NCBI RefSeq assembly: GCF_002042885.1
Contig: NZ_MVFY01000002.1
Coordinates: 414,995-478,994, forward strand
Direction of reading: 5' to 3'
Length of the DNA: 64,000 nucleotides
Source: Citrobacter portucalensis
Lineage (GTDB): Bacteria; Pseudomonadota; Gammaproteobacteria; Enterobacterales; Enterobacteriaceae
Made by a program: the position numbers and the translations under genes. How positions within the stretch are numbered: position 1 is the first letter of the stretch; every line of letters begins with the position of its first letter. A model generated the notes under the pieces. It saw only the letters and a program-made list of their open reading frames with translations. It searched no databases and was not told where the DNA came from. Positions 34,696 to 43,840 of this stretch are shown here, in pieces.

Positions 34696-36108
34696 ATGAA
34701 CATTCGGCCTCTCCTCGCCTTCACTTTCATCGGAATATTGTGGGGTGCGGGATCTTCACAGGGACAAGCAAAAGAGTGGAATAAAGAACCTGTGGCTGTT
34801 TTACAGCAGGGTGCTGAGGCGGGAGATGCGCAGGCGCAGTTTGTGCTTGCAACCGTGTACTTAAAAGGTAAAGAGGTAGAGCAGAATTTCAGTAAAGGCA
34901 GCGAGTGGCTGACCAAATCGGCTGAGCAGGGTAATGCGAGTGCTCAGCATCTGCTTGCACTGATGTACTACGAGGGCAAAGGCGGCCTGAAAGATGACAA
35001 GAAAGCGGCCGAATGGTTTAGCAAAGCGGCGGCCCAGGGGAATGTCGATGCCCAATACTATCTCGGTGTGCTGTATTTCGAAGGTAAGGGCGTGCAGCAG
35101 AATGACAAGAAAGCTGTTGAATGGCTGACCCGTGCGGCTGAGCAGGGCAATCTCGATGCGCGTTATCTGCTCGCCTTAGTCTACTTTGATGGTGAGGGCG
35201 CGCGCTGGTATGACGGTAAGGTCATTGAGTGGTTTGACAACGAAGTCGGAAAAGGCAATAAGCAGGCCCTAGAGTGGTTAAGCATTGCTGCCGAGCGCGG
35301 AAACTATCATGCCATTGAGTGGCTCCATCGTGCGGTTGAGAAGGGCAATCCTGACGCAAAGCGTTTCCTTGAAAGTAAGGCGTCGCTATTAGAGGGCTAC
35401 AACACCGTTAAGTCATTGAGTAAAGCGGCTGAACGAGGGGATGCCAAAGCGCAGGGATTACTGGGCAGAAAGTACTTTGAAGGTGATGGTGTCGGTCTGG
35501 ATACTGACAAAGCTTTCGCGCTGTTTAAACAGTCCGCCAGCAAAGGGGACGCGCTGGGCCAGAGCATGCTCGGCGCGATGTATTACCTTGGCGAGGGGGT
35601 TGGCGTGGCTCAGGACCACAAAAAAGCGTTTGAGCTGTTTAATCAGGCTGCTCTTCAAGGGGATATGCTGGCCCAGGGCATGCTTGGCATGATGTACGCA
35701 AAAGGAGAGGGAACGGTCCAGGACAGTAAAAAAGCGGTGGAGTGGCTGGATAAAGCCGCGGCCCAGGGAGATGCAGGCTCGCAGAAAGATCTTGGCTTGA
35801 TGTATTTAGAAGGTAATGGCGTCGCTCAGGATGATAAAAAAGCCGCTGAGTGGTTTGAACAGGCCGCAAGAAAGGGAAATGCGGAAGCTCAGGGGATGCT
35901 GGGAACCATGTACCTTGAAGGCAAAGGGGTAACTCAGGATTATGCTCAGGCGTATATCTGGAGTGCGGTGGCCTTTGCTAATGGGAATTCTGATGCACAA
36001 AATGGACTGGATATCGCGCAGAAGAACCTGAATCCGACAGCCCTGAAAGAAGCTGACGACAAGGCCAGACGCTATTTCGAGCAGCATCGAAATCAATCGG
36101 CCCTGTAA
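34696..36108 (+). CDS. Exported Sel1-repeat protein
   Basis: 470 aa. Signal peptide MNIRPLLAFTFIGILWGAGS, cleaved near QGQA. Nine nearly complete 36-residue Sel1 repeats with the pattern A..G.A.AQ..LG.MY..G.GV.QD..KA..W...A fill the rest. Around residues 175-240 three shortened, degenerate units (VGKGNKQALEWLSIA, AERGNYHAIEWLHRA, VEKGNPDAKRF) break the array. Solenoids of this kind bind other proteins; in enterobacteria they occur in periplasmic adaptors and beta-lactamase-like proteins. An AAGGA SD precedes the ATG. No partner is evident nearby. Confidence 0.85.
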   Translation: MNIRPLLAFTFIGILWGAGSSQGQAKEWNKEPVAVLQQGAEAGDAQAQFVLATVYLKGKEVEQNFSKGSEWLTKSAEQGNASAQHLLALMYYEGKGGLKDDKKAAEWFSKAAAQGNVDAQYYLGVLYFEGKGVQQNDKKAVEWLTRAAEQGNLDARYLLALVYFDGEGARWYDGKVIEWFDNEVGKGNKQALEWLSIAAERGNYHAIEWLHRAVEKGNPDAKRFLESKASLLEGYNTVKSLSKAAERGDAKAQGLLGRKYFEGDGVGLDTDKAFALFKQSASKGDALGQSMLGAMYYLGEGVGVAQDHKKAFELFNQAALQGDMLAQGMLGMMYAKGEGTVQDSKKAVEWLDKAAAQGDAGSQKDLGLMYLEGNGVAQDDKKAAEWFEQAARKGNAEAQGMLGTMYLEGKGVTQDYAQAYIWSAVAFANGNSDAQNGLDIAQKNLNPTALKEADDKARRYFEQHRNQSAL

Positions 36109-36136
36109 CGCGCTCGGTTGCACAGTATGGTTTTAC

Positions 36137-36168
36137 GTGAGCCTCTTCGTTAAGAGGGGGAGGCTCAC
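36137..36168. terminator. Convergent hairpin
   Basis: GTGAGCCTC / GAGGCTCAC arms at 36137-36145 and 36160-36168, with an inner CCTCTT / AAGAGG pair, between the Sel1 gene and the sigma-54 activator. Its 3' arm touches the activator's stop codon. The sequence reading into it from the minus side ends in a short T-rich stretch (GTAAAACC on that strand), so strength is uncertain. Confidence 0.55.
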
Positions 36169-37913
36169 AAACCGTACAGTTTTATTTTTCTATAGAGCGT
36201 GGCAATGCTGATCCCCAGTTCTGTCGCGGCTTGTTTTTTCCCCTCAACGCTTGAGCCGAATCGCTGGATGACGTTTTCGATAGCTTCCCTTTCCGCCTGT
36301 TTTCCTTTGCTGGCAAGCTGACGGGGTTGCGCGGTCATCGTCGTTTTTCTACCGTCAGCGGCGGTGAGCAGGTAAGGGGGAAGATGGCTGGCGTTGATCC
36401 CGGCGGCTTCTCCGCGCATCACAAAAATGTATTCGATCACGTTGCGTAATTCACGAATGTTGCCCGGCCAGTGCCAGGCATAAAGGCGGTTAATAACGTC
36501 ATCAGGCAGTTTTTGCGGTGGTCGCTGGTAACTGACCGAGAACTCATCGGCAAAATACTGTGCGAGGACCGCGATATCAGCCCGGCGTTCACGCAGGGAA
36601 GGAAGTACCAGAGGGACCACGTTCAGCCGATAGAAAAGATCTTCGCGAAACTGATTATTCTCCACCATCGCATTAATGTTTTTGTTAGTTGCAGCAATAA
36701 TGCGCACATCAATATTGATGGTGTTATTAGAGCCAACGCGGGTGATCGCCTTTTCCTGCAAGACCCTGAGCAGCTTGGCCTGCAGATGCAACGGCATATC
36801 GCCAATTTCATCCAGAAACAGGCTGCCGCCGTTGGCCAGTTCAAATTTTCCCATTCGTCCTTTGGGATCGGCCCCGCTGAATGCGCCACGAACATAACCA
36901 AACAGTTCGCTTTCCAGCAGTTGTTCGGGGATAGCCGCGCAGTTGATTGTCACGAAAGGCGCGGCTTTACGTGGACTGCTTTGGTGAATGGCAAAAGCCA
37001 CGACCTCCTTCCCCGAACCACTTTCCCCGGTGATGAGCACGCTGGCGTAACTGTTGGCGATTTTACCGATGGTGCTTCTGAGTTGCTCCATTGAGGGAGA
37101 GTGACCAATCAGTCGCACCTGCATGTCGGACTCATAAGGGGATGGAGTAAGGTTACTCAGGTAGTCGTGTGCATCACGAAAGATAACCATGGTTAAGCGA
37201 TCGTTATCCTGTGAGGAGAGCGAAATTTGTTTGCACAGTACATGATGTTTCTGACCTTCAAGCGTCAGCCACGCTTCTTCATCGCCATACAGGCTATCCC
37301 CGGTTGTTTCAATGGTCAGTGGTAATCCCTGAACCTCACGGTTGAGGATGCGATCGGCTGAATGATTGGCATGCCAGATAAGACCCTTGCCATCAATTGC
37401 CACCACGCCGCGGTCCATAGCATCGATCAGACGCCGAAATGCGCCAAGCGTTTCCTGCGCGCGTAAACGCTCCAGGCATTCAAAGACCTTACTGGAGATC
37501 ATTACGGCAATTTGCTCAATAAAGGTGACAAATTTATCAATCTGGCTCAGTAACGTGTCACGCTGTGCCTGGGTTGAGCAAATAATCCCGATCACGCCAA
37601 TCACGCGATTATTGAGAAAAATGGGTGCGTTCAAATCCAGCATTTCAGAACAGTAGTGGTGTTTTTCACATAACTGGCACAGCGGATGCTCGCCGGGATT
37701 TTTGATCAGTACCGTTTCTCGCACCTGCAAAACGTGACGATAGATGTAGCCATTTTTGGCCACGTTCTCATTGAGCATATGCCGATATTTCCCGGTACCC
37801 GCGATGCGCATTAAATATTCATCAATGATTTCAACGTCCGTGCCCGTTATGCCAGAAATAGCATCGGCATAATTGCATATATCATCCTGAATATTGCTGA
37901 GTACTGAAATCAT
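36165..37913 (-). CDS. Sigma-54-dependent activator (YgeV/PrdR-like)
   Basis: 582 aa from the ATG at 37911-37913, which has CGGAG 8 nt upstream. Domains: an N-terminal GAF-like sensor (residues about 20-170) with a cysteine-rich motif PLCQLCEKHHYCSEM that could bind metal or redox ligand; a PAS domain (about 175-270, LIDAMDRGVVAIDGKGLIWHAN); AAA+ (about 290-520) with Walker A GESGSGKE and Walker B GGSLFLDEIGDM; and a C-terminal Fis-type HTH (KKQAATELGISIATLYRKI). The sigma-54 contact loop reads GAFSGA instead of GAFTGA. Divergent from the catabolic cluster that has a -24/-12 promoter. Confidence 0.9.
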   Translation of the reverse strand: MISVLSNIQDDICNYADAISGITGTDVEIIDEYLMRIAGTGKYRHMLNENVAKNGYIYRHVLQVRETVLIKNPGEHPLCQLCEKHHYCSEMLDLNAPIFLNNRVIGVIGIICSTQAQRDTLLSQIDKFVTFIEQIAVMISSKVFECLERLRAQETLGAFRRLIDAMDRGVVAIDGKGLIWHANHSADRILNREVQGLPLTIETTGDSLYGDEEAWLTLEGQKHHVLCKQISLSSQDNDRLTMVIFRDAHDYLSNLTPSPYESDMQVRLIGHSPSMEQLRSTIGKIANSYASVLITGESGSGKEVVAFAIHQSSPRKAAPFVTINCAAIPEQLLESELFGYVRGAFSGADPKGRMGKFELANGGSLFLDEIGDMPLHLQAKLLRVLQEKAITRVGSNNTINIDVRIIAATNKNINAMVENNQFREDLFYRLNVVPLVLPSLRERRADIAVLAQYFADEFSVSYQRPPQKLPDDVINRLYAWHWPGNIRELRNVIEYIFVMRGEAAGINASHLPPYLLTAADGRKTTMTAQPRQLASKGKQAEREAIENVIQRFGSSVEGKKQAATELGISIATLYRKIKLYGL

Positions 37914-38050
37914 GGTACTTCTCCGGCAGTGTGTCGCATTTCTCAAGGAAAATGATAAATAGGCGAAGCAATGCAAAAATGATTTGCGAAAAATCAATAT
38001 ATCACGCTGTTTTTGGATGTTTTTCTTATTTTATCTTCAGCGATCACACT

Positions 38051-38090
38051 ATTTATCAATAATGAGAATTTATCAAAATGAGGCGATAAA
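38051..38090. promoter_or_regulatory. Tandem repeats, likely enhancer site of the activator
   Basis: ATTTATCAATAATGAG at 38051-38066 is repeated as ATTTATCAAAATGAG at 38068-38082, followed by an inverted half GATAAA at 38085-38090. A further inverted ATTTATCA copy (TGATAAAT) lies at 37953-37960. They sit 105-145 bp upstream of the -24/-12 promoter, the usual range for enhancer-binding-protein sites. Confidence 0.65.
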
Positions 38091-38196
38091 CTGACGCAGT
38101 GATATTTTTTGGTGTCAATTTTTATTTCTATTTAATTTATTGAAATTAAAGCCTTTATTAAAATATCCATAAGAATTTACTCGGTTAATAAAAAGC

Positions 38197-38212
38197 TGGT
38201 AAGCATTTTGCT
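38197..38212 (+). promoter_or_regulatory. Sigma-54 (-24/-12) promoter
   Basis: TGGTAAGCATTTTGCT: GG at 38198-38199 and GC at 38210-38211 with exactly ten bases between, as sigma-54 requires, and TTGCT at the -12 box. Transcription would start near 38223, about 70 nt before the ammonia-lyase gene. The adjacent divergent sigma-54 activator supports the call. Confidence 0.78.
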
Positions 38213-38291
38213 CTATTGCCAATACCGATAACGGAAATATCTCTGTATTGCACCGATTACAGGGAATGAAATACCAGGACAATGAGGTTTT

Positions 38292-39509
38292 ATGATGCAG
38301 GAAAACTTATCATTTTTTATTAACCAGACACCGTTTACCGAACATCCGAACGCGCCGTTGGCACCGTTTAGCCGCCAGGAACTGGTAAAAGCGTTGAATT
38401 TTCATCGGTCTATTCCGGGTTACGCGCCGACGCCGCTGTATACGCTACCGGCGCTTTCACAAAAACTGGGCGTAAAAAATATCTACCTCAAAGATGAATC
38501 TCAGCGTTTTGGCCTGAAAGCCTTTAAAGCGCTGGGTGGCTCCTATGCGATGGCGTGCCATATCGCTGAATTAGTTGGTAAGGATATCAGCGAACTGCCG
38601 TTTGACGTGATGACCAGCGAAGAGGTACGCCACGATCTGCAAACCGTCACGTTTGCCACCACTACTGATGGCAACCACGGTCGCGGCGTGGCATGGATGG
38701 CGCGCCAACTGAAGCAAAACGCCGTGGTGTATATGCCGAAGGGCTCTTCGCAGCAACGTCTGACCTCTATCCGTAACGAAGGCGCTACCGCTGAGATCGT
38801 CGATATGAACTATGACGATGCGGTTCGTATGACCGCAGAACAGGCCGAAAAGTATGGCTGGATTGTGGTGCAGGATACCGCGTGGGAAGGATACGAAAAG
38901 ATCCCGCAGTGGATTATGCAGGGCTACGGCACGCTAATGCTGGAGGCGATAGATCAGCTGCATCAGGTTGCGCCGACGCACATTTTTGTGCAGGCAGGCG
39001 TCGGCTCGTTTGCCGGAATGGTTCAGGGAATGGTGACGGCAGCCTGGGGGGAGAATCGCCCGAAAGTGATCGTCGCCGAAGCGTTAATTGCCGATTGCCT
39101 CTACCGCTCAGCCCGTTCGAAAGAGGGGGATGCCATTGCGGTGGGCGGTGATTTACAAACCGTGATGGCCGGTCTCGCCTGCGGTGAGGCGAACAGTATC
39201 GGCTGGAAACTGCTGCGCGATTATGCCAACGCATTTGCCTCCTGTCCTGATGAAGTTGCAGCGTTGGGCATGCGCATGTTGGGCAACCCGCTGGCAGGTG
39301 ATCCACAGATTATTTCGGGTGAGTCAGGTGCGGTTACTACCGGTCTGCTGGCGCTGCTGATGACCTCGCCTGAACTGGCGCAAACGCGTGAGCAACTGGG
39401 GTTGGATGCGCACTCTCGTGTGCTGTTAGTCAGCACCGAAGGGGATACCGACCCGCAACAATATCTGGATATTGTCTGGGGCGGTCAGTACCCGGGCATC
39501 AACAAATAA
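38292..39509 (+). CDS. dpaL: 2,3-diaminopropionate ammonia-lyase
   Basis: PLP enzyme (fold type II, 405 aa) that splits D- or L-2,3-diaminopropionate into pyruvate and two ammonia. The PLP lysine is in RFGLKAFKALGGSYA, the catalytic Asp region is FATTTDGNHGRGVAW, and the phosphate-binding and C-terminal motifs are MAGLACGE and VSTEGDT. Closest in wording to E. coli YgeX, which has about 398 aa. Two ATGs stand together at 38292 and 38295; the second has the better distance from GAGG. First gene behind the sigma-54 promoter. Confidence 0.93.
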   Translation: MMQENLSFFINQTPFTEHPNAPLAPFSRQELVKALNFHRSIPGYAPTPLYTLPALSQKLGVKNIYLKDESQRFGLKAFKALGGSYAMACHIAELVGKDISELPFDVMTSEEVRHDLQTVTFATTTDGNHGRGVAWMARQLKQNAVVYMPKGSSQQRLTSIRNEGATAEIVDMNYDDAVRMTAEQAEKYGWIVVQDTAWEGYEKIPQWIMQGYGTLMLEAIDQLHQVAPTHIFVQAGVGSFAGMVQGMVTAAWGENRPKVIVAEALIADCLYRSARSKEGDAIAVGGDLQTVMAGLACGEANSIGWKLLRDYANAFASCPDEVAALGMRMLGNPLAGDPQIISGESGAVTTGLLALLMTSPELAQTREQLGLDAHSRVLLVSTEGDTDPQQYLDIVWGGQYPGINK

Positions 39510-39541
39510 TTCCCTGATTGAGAGATATAACGGAGAAACCC

Positions 39542-40726
39542 ATGTTATCTGCAAACCGCATTGAAGAAGTCATTAAAAATTGTCAGGCGCTGATCCAACA
39601 AAAAAGTTATTCCGGTCAGGAAGGGGAAGTGGTTAATGCCATAAAAACAATGATGCAGCATTACCAATTCGATGACATCCACGTTGATAAGTACGGCAAC
39701 ATTGTTGGCGGCATTGTCGGCAACCAGCCGGGGAAAACGCTGGTTCTCGATGGACATATCGATACCGTGCCGGTGAATGAAGAGAAGTGGTCCCGCAACC
39801 CATACGGCGGCGATATTGAAGATGGCAAAATTTATGGTCGCGGCACAACAGACATGAAAGGCGCCGTGGCGGCGATGATCTCCGCCGTGGGCTTTTTCGG
39901 TCAGGACAATCAGCGAAATTTTGCCGGGAAAATCTACGTTGCGTGCATCGTGCATGAAGAGTGTTTTGAAGGTATTGCTGCCCGCCTGGTCAGCGAGCGC
40001 TATAAGCCAGACTACGTGATCATCGGTGAAGCTTCCGAGTTAAACCTGAAAATTGGTCAGCGTGGCCGCGCTGAGATTGTGGTCGAAACCTTTGGTAAGC
40101 CCGCGCACTCCGCTAACCCACAGGCGGGGATTAACGCGGTGTACAAAATGGCGCAATTGATCGACAAAATTCGCACGATCACGCCGCCGACGCATCCGGT
40201 TCTGGGGCCTGGCATTCTGGAACTGACCGACATTAAATCTTCGCCGTACCCGGGAGCCTCGGTGGTACCGGATTACTGTCGCGCAACCTACGATCGCCGT
40301 TTGCTGGTGGGTGAAACCAAAGAAAGCGTGATTGCTCCGCTGGAAAATGCGCTTGCTGAACTTATTGCTCAGGATCCGCAGTTTAAGGCCCGAGTGTCCT
40401 ACGCGGTGGGTCAGGAGTCTTGCTATACCGGCGCCACGATTGAGGGAGAGCGTTTCTTCCCCGGCTGGGTGTACGACGAGTCCGACGAATTTGTGCAGGC
40501 AGCGTTAGTGGGCATTCGCGAGGCTGGCTTTAATCCAACCATTACGCAGTACTCATTTTGTACCAACGGTAGCCACTATGCGGGCGAAGCGGGAATCAAA
40601 ACCATCGGCTTCGGTCCTTCACGAGAAAACCTGGCACACACCATTGATGAGTATATCGAGATCGATCAGTTAACCGGCTCGGCCAGCGGCTATTACAGCA
40701 TCATCCAGACACTCTATCGCCAATAA
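39542..40726 (+). CDS. M20-family hydrolase (YgeY-like)
   Basis: 394 aa from the ATG at 39542 (MLSANRIEEVIKN) with GGAGA upstream; an upstream frame extension lacks an SD. Dinuclear-metal peptidase motifs: VLDGHIDTVPVN, GRGTTDMKGAVAAM, the catalytic/ligand pair in IVHEECFEG, GEAS, and a late histidine in NGSHYAGEAG. E. coli YgeY, next to ygeX, is the nearest relative I know; it belongs to the selenium-metabolism-linked hydrolase group. Likely removes an acyl or carbamoyl group from the compound later split by the lyase. Substrate inferred only. Confidence 0.88.
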   Translation: MLSANRIEEVIKNCQALIQQKSYSGQEGEVVNAIKTMMQHYQFDDIHVDKYGNIVGGIVGNQPGKTLVLDGHIDTVPVNEEKWSRNPYGGDIEDGKIYGRGTTDMKGAVAAMISAVGFFGQDNQRNFAGKIYVACIVHEECFEGIAARLVSERYKPDYVIIGEASELNLKIGQRGRAEIVVETFGKPAHSANPQAGINAVYKMAQLIDKIRTITPPTHPVLGPGILELTDIKSSPYPGASVVPDYCRATYDRRLLVGETKESVIAPLENALAELIAQDPQFKARVSYAVGQESCYTGATIEGERFFPGWVYDESDEFVQAALVGIREAGFNPTITQYSFCTNGSHYAGEAGIKTIGFGPSRENLAHTIDEYIEIDQLTGSASGYYSIIQTLYRQ

Positions 40727-40793
40727 AAATAAAGATAACCACCTCTTACCTTACAGGCGGTGTCGCTCAGCAGCACCGCCATGGAGAATAACG

Positions 40794-42386
40794 ATGAAAA
40801 CCATTTTCAAAAACGGAAATGTAATCGATGGGACAGGCAGTGAAGGCAGAATTGCCGATGTGATGGTTGATGAAGGACGTATTGTCGAAATCGGTCAAAT
40901 TGAAGTTGGCATCAATGAACAGGTAATTGATGCAACAGGAAAAATTATTTGCCCTGGCTTTATTGATACCCATACGCACTCTGACCTGTCGGCCATTATT
41001 AACCCCGCGCTGTCGGCAAAAATTCGTCAGGGTATCACCACCGAACTGTTGGGCCAGGATGGCGTCGCCTTAGCACCGCTACCTGAAGAATATATTCCAG
41101 CCTGGCGTAAAAATATCGCCGGGCTGGACGGTGACACCGACAAAATTGACTGGAAGTATAAAAATACAGACGGTTATCTCAATCTGCTGGCATCACGTCA
41201 TCCGGCGACAAACCTCGCGTATTTAGTTCCTCATGGCAACGTGCGCATGGAAGCGATGGGTCTGGATGGGCGTCCTTCGACCCGTGAAGATGTGGCGAAG
41301 ATGTGTGAAGTCCTTGAGCGGGAGCTAAAGGCTGGGGCATTTGGACTTTCCACTGGACTTATCTATATGCCTTGCGCCTTTGGTGATACTGCCGAAATGA
41401 TTGAACTGTGTAAGGTCACGGCGAAATATGACGGGATCTTTGTGGTGCATCAGCGCAGTGAAGCTGACGATATTATCAACTCAACCCAGGAACTGATTGA
41501 TATCGCCAAAGCCACCGGCGTCTGGCTACATATTTCGCATATGAAGGTTTGCGGCAAGAAAAACTGGGGGCTGATCGACCAGATGCTGGGCATGCTGGAA
41601 CAGGCGCAGGAAGAGGGAATTCGTATCTCTTTCGACCAGTATCCGTATGTGGCGGGCAGCACGATGCTTGGCGTGATCCTGCCGCCCTGGGTTCACTCCG
41701 GTGGTACGGACAAATTACTTGAGCGTCTCGCCTCGCCCGAACTGCGCGCCAAAATGATTGATGATATTCAGCAGGGTATTCCTGGCTGGGATAACTTTAT
41801 CGATTTTGCCGGCTTGGACCAGATTTTTGTCACCAGCGTGAAAACGGCAAAAAATCAGGATGCTGTCGGTTTGAACCTCGTCCAGTTGGGCGAGCTGCGC
41901 GGAAAAGATCCGTATAACGCCACCTTCGATCTGCTCTTTGAAGAGGAAAACGCCGTGGGGATGGTCGACTTCTACGGTACCGAAGAGCACGTGATTAAGT
42001 TTCTCTGTCGACCTGAGCAAAACGTCTGTACCGACGGCTTAATGGGGGCTGGCAAACCGCACCCGCGCGTGTTTGGCGCATTCCCTCGCGTACTCGGTAA
42101 ATATGTCCGTGAAGAGGGATGTCTGAGCTGGGAAGCGGCAATCCGCAAGATGACGGGGAAACCTGCTGAAGTATTGGGTTTGCAGGATCGCGGACTGCTG
42201 AAGGTAGGTTATGCAGCGGATATTGTGATGTTCGATCCGAACACAATTACGGATAAAGGCACTTTTGTGGAACCCAATCAGTACCCGGAAGGGATTGAAA
42301 TTGTCATGGTTAATGGGCGCATTGCCTTAATCAATGGCACGGAAAGTTATGCCTGTAGCGGTACGGTTATTAGAAAACAATATTAA
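40794..42386 (+). CDS. N-acyl-D-amino-acid deacylase (D-aminoacylase)
   Basis: 530-aa amidohydrolase-superfamily enzyme. An N-terminal beta-sandwich half (KTIFKNGNVIDGTGSEGRIADVMV) leads into the metal-binding barrel: FIDTHTHSDLSA at residue 59 onward, EIIDELLGQDG-like GITTELLGQDGVALAP, VHQRSEAD, LHISHMKVCGKKNW and a late metal-ligand region CTDGLMGAGKPHPRVFGAFPR. The C-terminal strand closes the sandwich (LLKVGYAADIVMFDP). It releases free D-amino acids from N-acyl forms. Preceded by GGAG and 67 bp behind the M20 gene. Together they could process acylated D-diamino acids. Confidence 0.88.
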   Translation: MKTIFKNGNVIDGTGSEGRIADVMVDEGRIVEIGQIEVGINEQVIDATGKIICPGFIDTHTHSDLSAIINPALSAKIRQGITTELLGQDGVALAPLPEEYIPAWRKNIAGLDGDTDKIDWKYKNTDGYLNLLASRHPATNLAYLVPHGNVRMEAMGLDGRPSTREDVAKMCEVLERELKAGAFGLSTGLIYMPCAFGDTAEMIELCKVTAKYDGIFVVHQRSEADDIINSTQELIDIAKATGVWLHISHMKVCGKKNWGLIDQMLGMLEQAQEEGIRISFDQYPYVAGSTMLGVILPPWVHSGGTDKLLERLASPELRAKMIDDIQQGIPGWDNFIDFAGLDQIFVTSVKTAKNQDAVGLNLVQLGELRGKDPYNATFDLLFEEENAVGMVDFYGTEEHVIKFLCRPEQNVCTDGLMGAGKPHPRVFGAFPRVLGKYVREEGCLSWEAAIRKMTGKPAEVLGLQDRGLLKVGYAADIVMFDPNTITDKGTFVEPNQYPEGIEIVMVNGRIALINGTESYACSGTVIRKQY

Positions 42387-42408
42387 TAAATAACGCTAAA
42401 CACGCATG

Positions 42409-42442
42409 GATCTATCGCGACTATTTATGGCCGCGGTAGATC
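42409..42442 (+). terminator. Hairpin between the deacylase and MFS genes
   Basis: GATCTATCGCG / CGCGGTAGATC (one G-U pair) with a 12-nt loop, inside the operon and without a T-run. May attenuate or protect mRNA between the deacylase and transporter genes. Confidence 0.45.
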
Positions 42443-42464
42443 ACTACACCCTAAGGACATCACA

Positions 42465-43751
42465 ATGAACCTACAAACGTCTTTACCTTCAGGTAAACCC
42501 AAGACCTGGAAAGCAAGATATACCGTCCTGACCCTGATCTGGCTGGCGTGGCTGCTCTCTTTTCTCGACAGAATGGTGATGAGCGTTTCGCTCCCTTATA
42601 TTGGCAAAGATTTAAATCTTGATACGACTCAACAAGGTTTAATTATTAGCGCCTTTTTTATTGGTTATGCTGCGTTTCAAATTCCCGGTGGATTACTGGC
42701 GGATAAATTTGGCTCGCGCAAAATCATGGCCATTGGTATTGCATGGTGGTCTGTGTTCACCAGCTTAACCGGCGCTGTGCTGACGCTGCCGCTGATGTTA
42801 GCAGTACGATTCTTCTTTGGTATCGGTGAGGGATGTTTCCCGTCGGCCTCATGGAAGATGATATCAACCTATTTCCCGTCGAAAGAGCGTGGTCGCGCCA
42901 CGGCGATTCAGTCAACGGTTAACACCTTAGGCCCAGCGCTGGCGGTAGTTGTGGCGGCAAGCATCATCGGGGCATTTGGCTGGCACATGGTTTTTATCGT
43001 GCTGGGTATTCCCGGTCTGTTTATCGCGGCAGGTATCTACTTATTTACGCGTGACAACCCGAAAGATCACCCTGCCATTACGCAGCAAGACCTGGCGGAG
43101 CTGGCTGCTGACGATCAGGGGAGCCTGCAAAACACCAGCGCTATCGCGTTTAAAGACGTACTCAAAATGCCAGTGCTCTGGCAAATGGCCAGTATCTGGT
43201 TTTTATTTGATATCACCTTTTGGGGTTTTTCAACCTGGCTACCAAGCTACCTGATTACCGTACGAGAGTTTTCTCTGGCAAAGACCGGTGTCATGGCGGC
43301 CATTCCCTTCCTGTTCGGGGCAGGCGGAACATTATTAGGCGGTTATTGCTCGGACAAATTCAAACCCCAGCGTAAAACGCTGTATGTCGTAACCTCTGTT
43401 ATTGCCGCGGGATTCCTGTATCTGACTTTCAGCGTGAGCAGTGCAGATATGGCGGTGGTTTATCAGTGTGTCTCAGCCCTGTTCATGTTCTTTGCCATGG
43501 CGACGTTCTGGGGCATTCTGATGGATACGATCCCGAGCAACATCATGGGGCGGGCATCCGGTATTGTTAACTTTGGCGGCCAGATGGCAGGAGTTGTATC
43601 AGCGCCCATCATCGGCTGGCTTATCCAAAGCAGCGGCGGAAGCTATAACAGCGCCTTTATCTTTATGATTGCTGCACTGTTGTGCTCAGCTGTCGTTACA
43701 CTGACAGTCAAAAGCTCGCAGGCAGTGGGAGCGTTGCCCAGTAAAGCCTGA
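42465..43751 (+). CDS. MFS transporter, anion:cation symporter type
   Basis: 428-aa inner-membrane transporter with 12 hydrophobic helices. Motif A lies in GGLLADKFGSRKIM after TM2 and a second copy in GGYCSDKFKPQRKT. The start WLLSFLDRMVMSVSLPYIGKDL is typical of the ACS group that moves carboxylates and sugar acids with H+ or Na+. Last gene of the sigma-54-controlled cluster and its likely uptake system. It would import the N-acylated or D-amino substrate; substrate inferred from neighbours. Confidence 0.88.
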   Translation: MNLQTSLPSGKPKTWKARYTVLTLIWLAWLLSFLDRMVMSVSLPYIGKDLNLDTTQQGLIISAFFIGYAAFQIPGGLLADKFGSRKIMAIGIAWWSVFTSLTGAVLTLPLMLAVRFFFGIGEGCFPSASWKMISTYFPSKERGRATAIQSTVNTLGPALAVVVAASIIGAFGWHMVFIVLGIPGLFIAAGIYLFTRDNPKDHPAITQQDLAELAADDQGSLQNTSAIAFKDVLKMPVLWQMASIWFLFDITFWGFSTWLPSYLITVREFSLAKTGVMAAIPFLFGAGGTLLGGYCSDKFKPQRKTLYVVTSVIAAGFLYLTFSVSSADMAVVYQCVSALFMFFAMATFWGILMDTIPSNIMGRASGIVNFGGQMAGVVSAPIIGWLIQSSGGSYNSAFIFMIAALLCSAVVTLTVKSSQAVGALPSKA

Positions 43752-43764
43752 TTAATGCCTCTCT

Positions 43765-43840
43765 TGTGGCTCTGTTGTTCCAGAGCCACATTAAGGATGA
43801 CGGAAATAAGTGATTAAGAGCCTATCCCATTAGGCTCTTA
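43765..43840. terminator. Two perfect hairpins at a convergent boundary
   Basis: TGTGGCTCTG / CAGAGCCACA (43765-43790, 6-nt loop) follows the MFS gene. TAAGAGCCTA / TAGGCTCTTA (43815-43840, 6-nt loop) ends within the stop codon of the minus-strand gene. Neither has a long T-run. Together they separate the two converging transcripts. Confidence 0.65.

Noticed and set aside
36471..37094. 207-codon plus-strand frame opposite the sigma-54 activator
   Set aside because: Antisense to a conserved AAA+ domain; no independent support.
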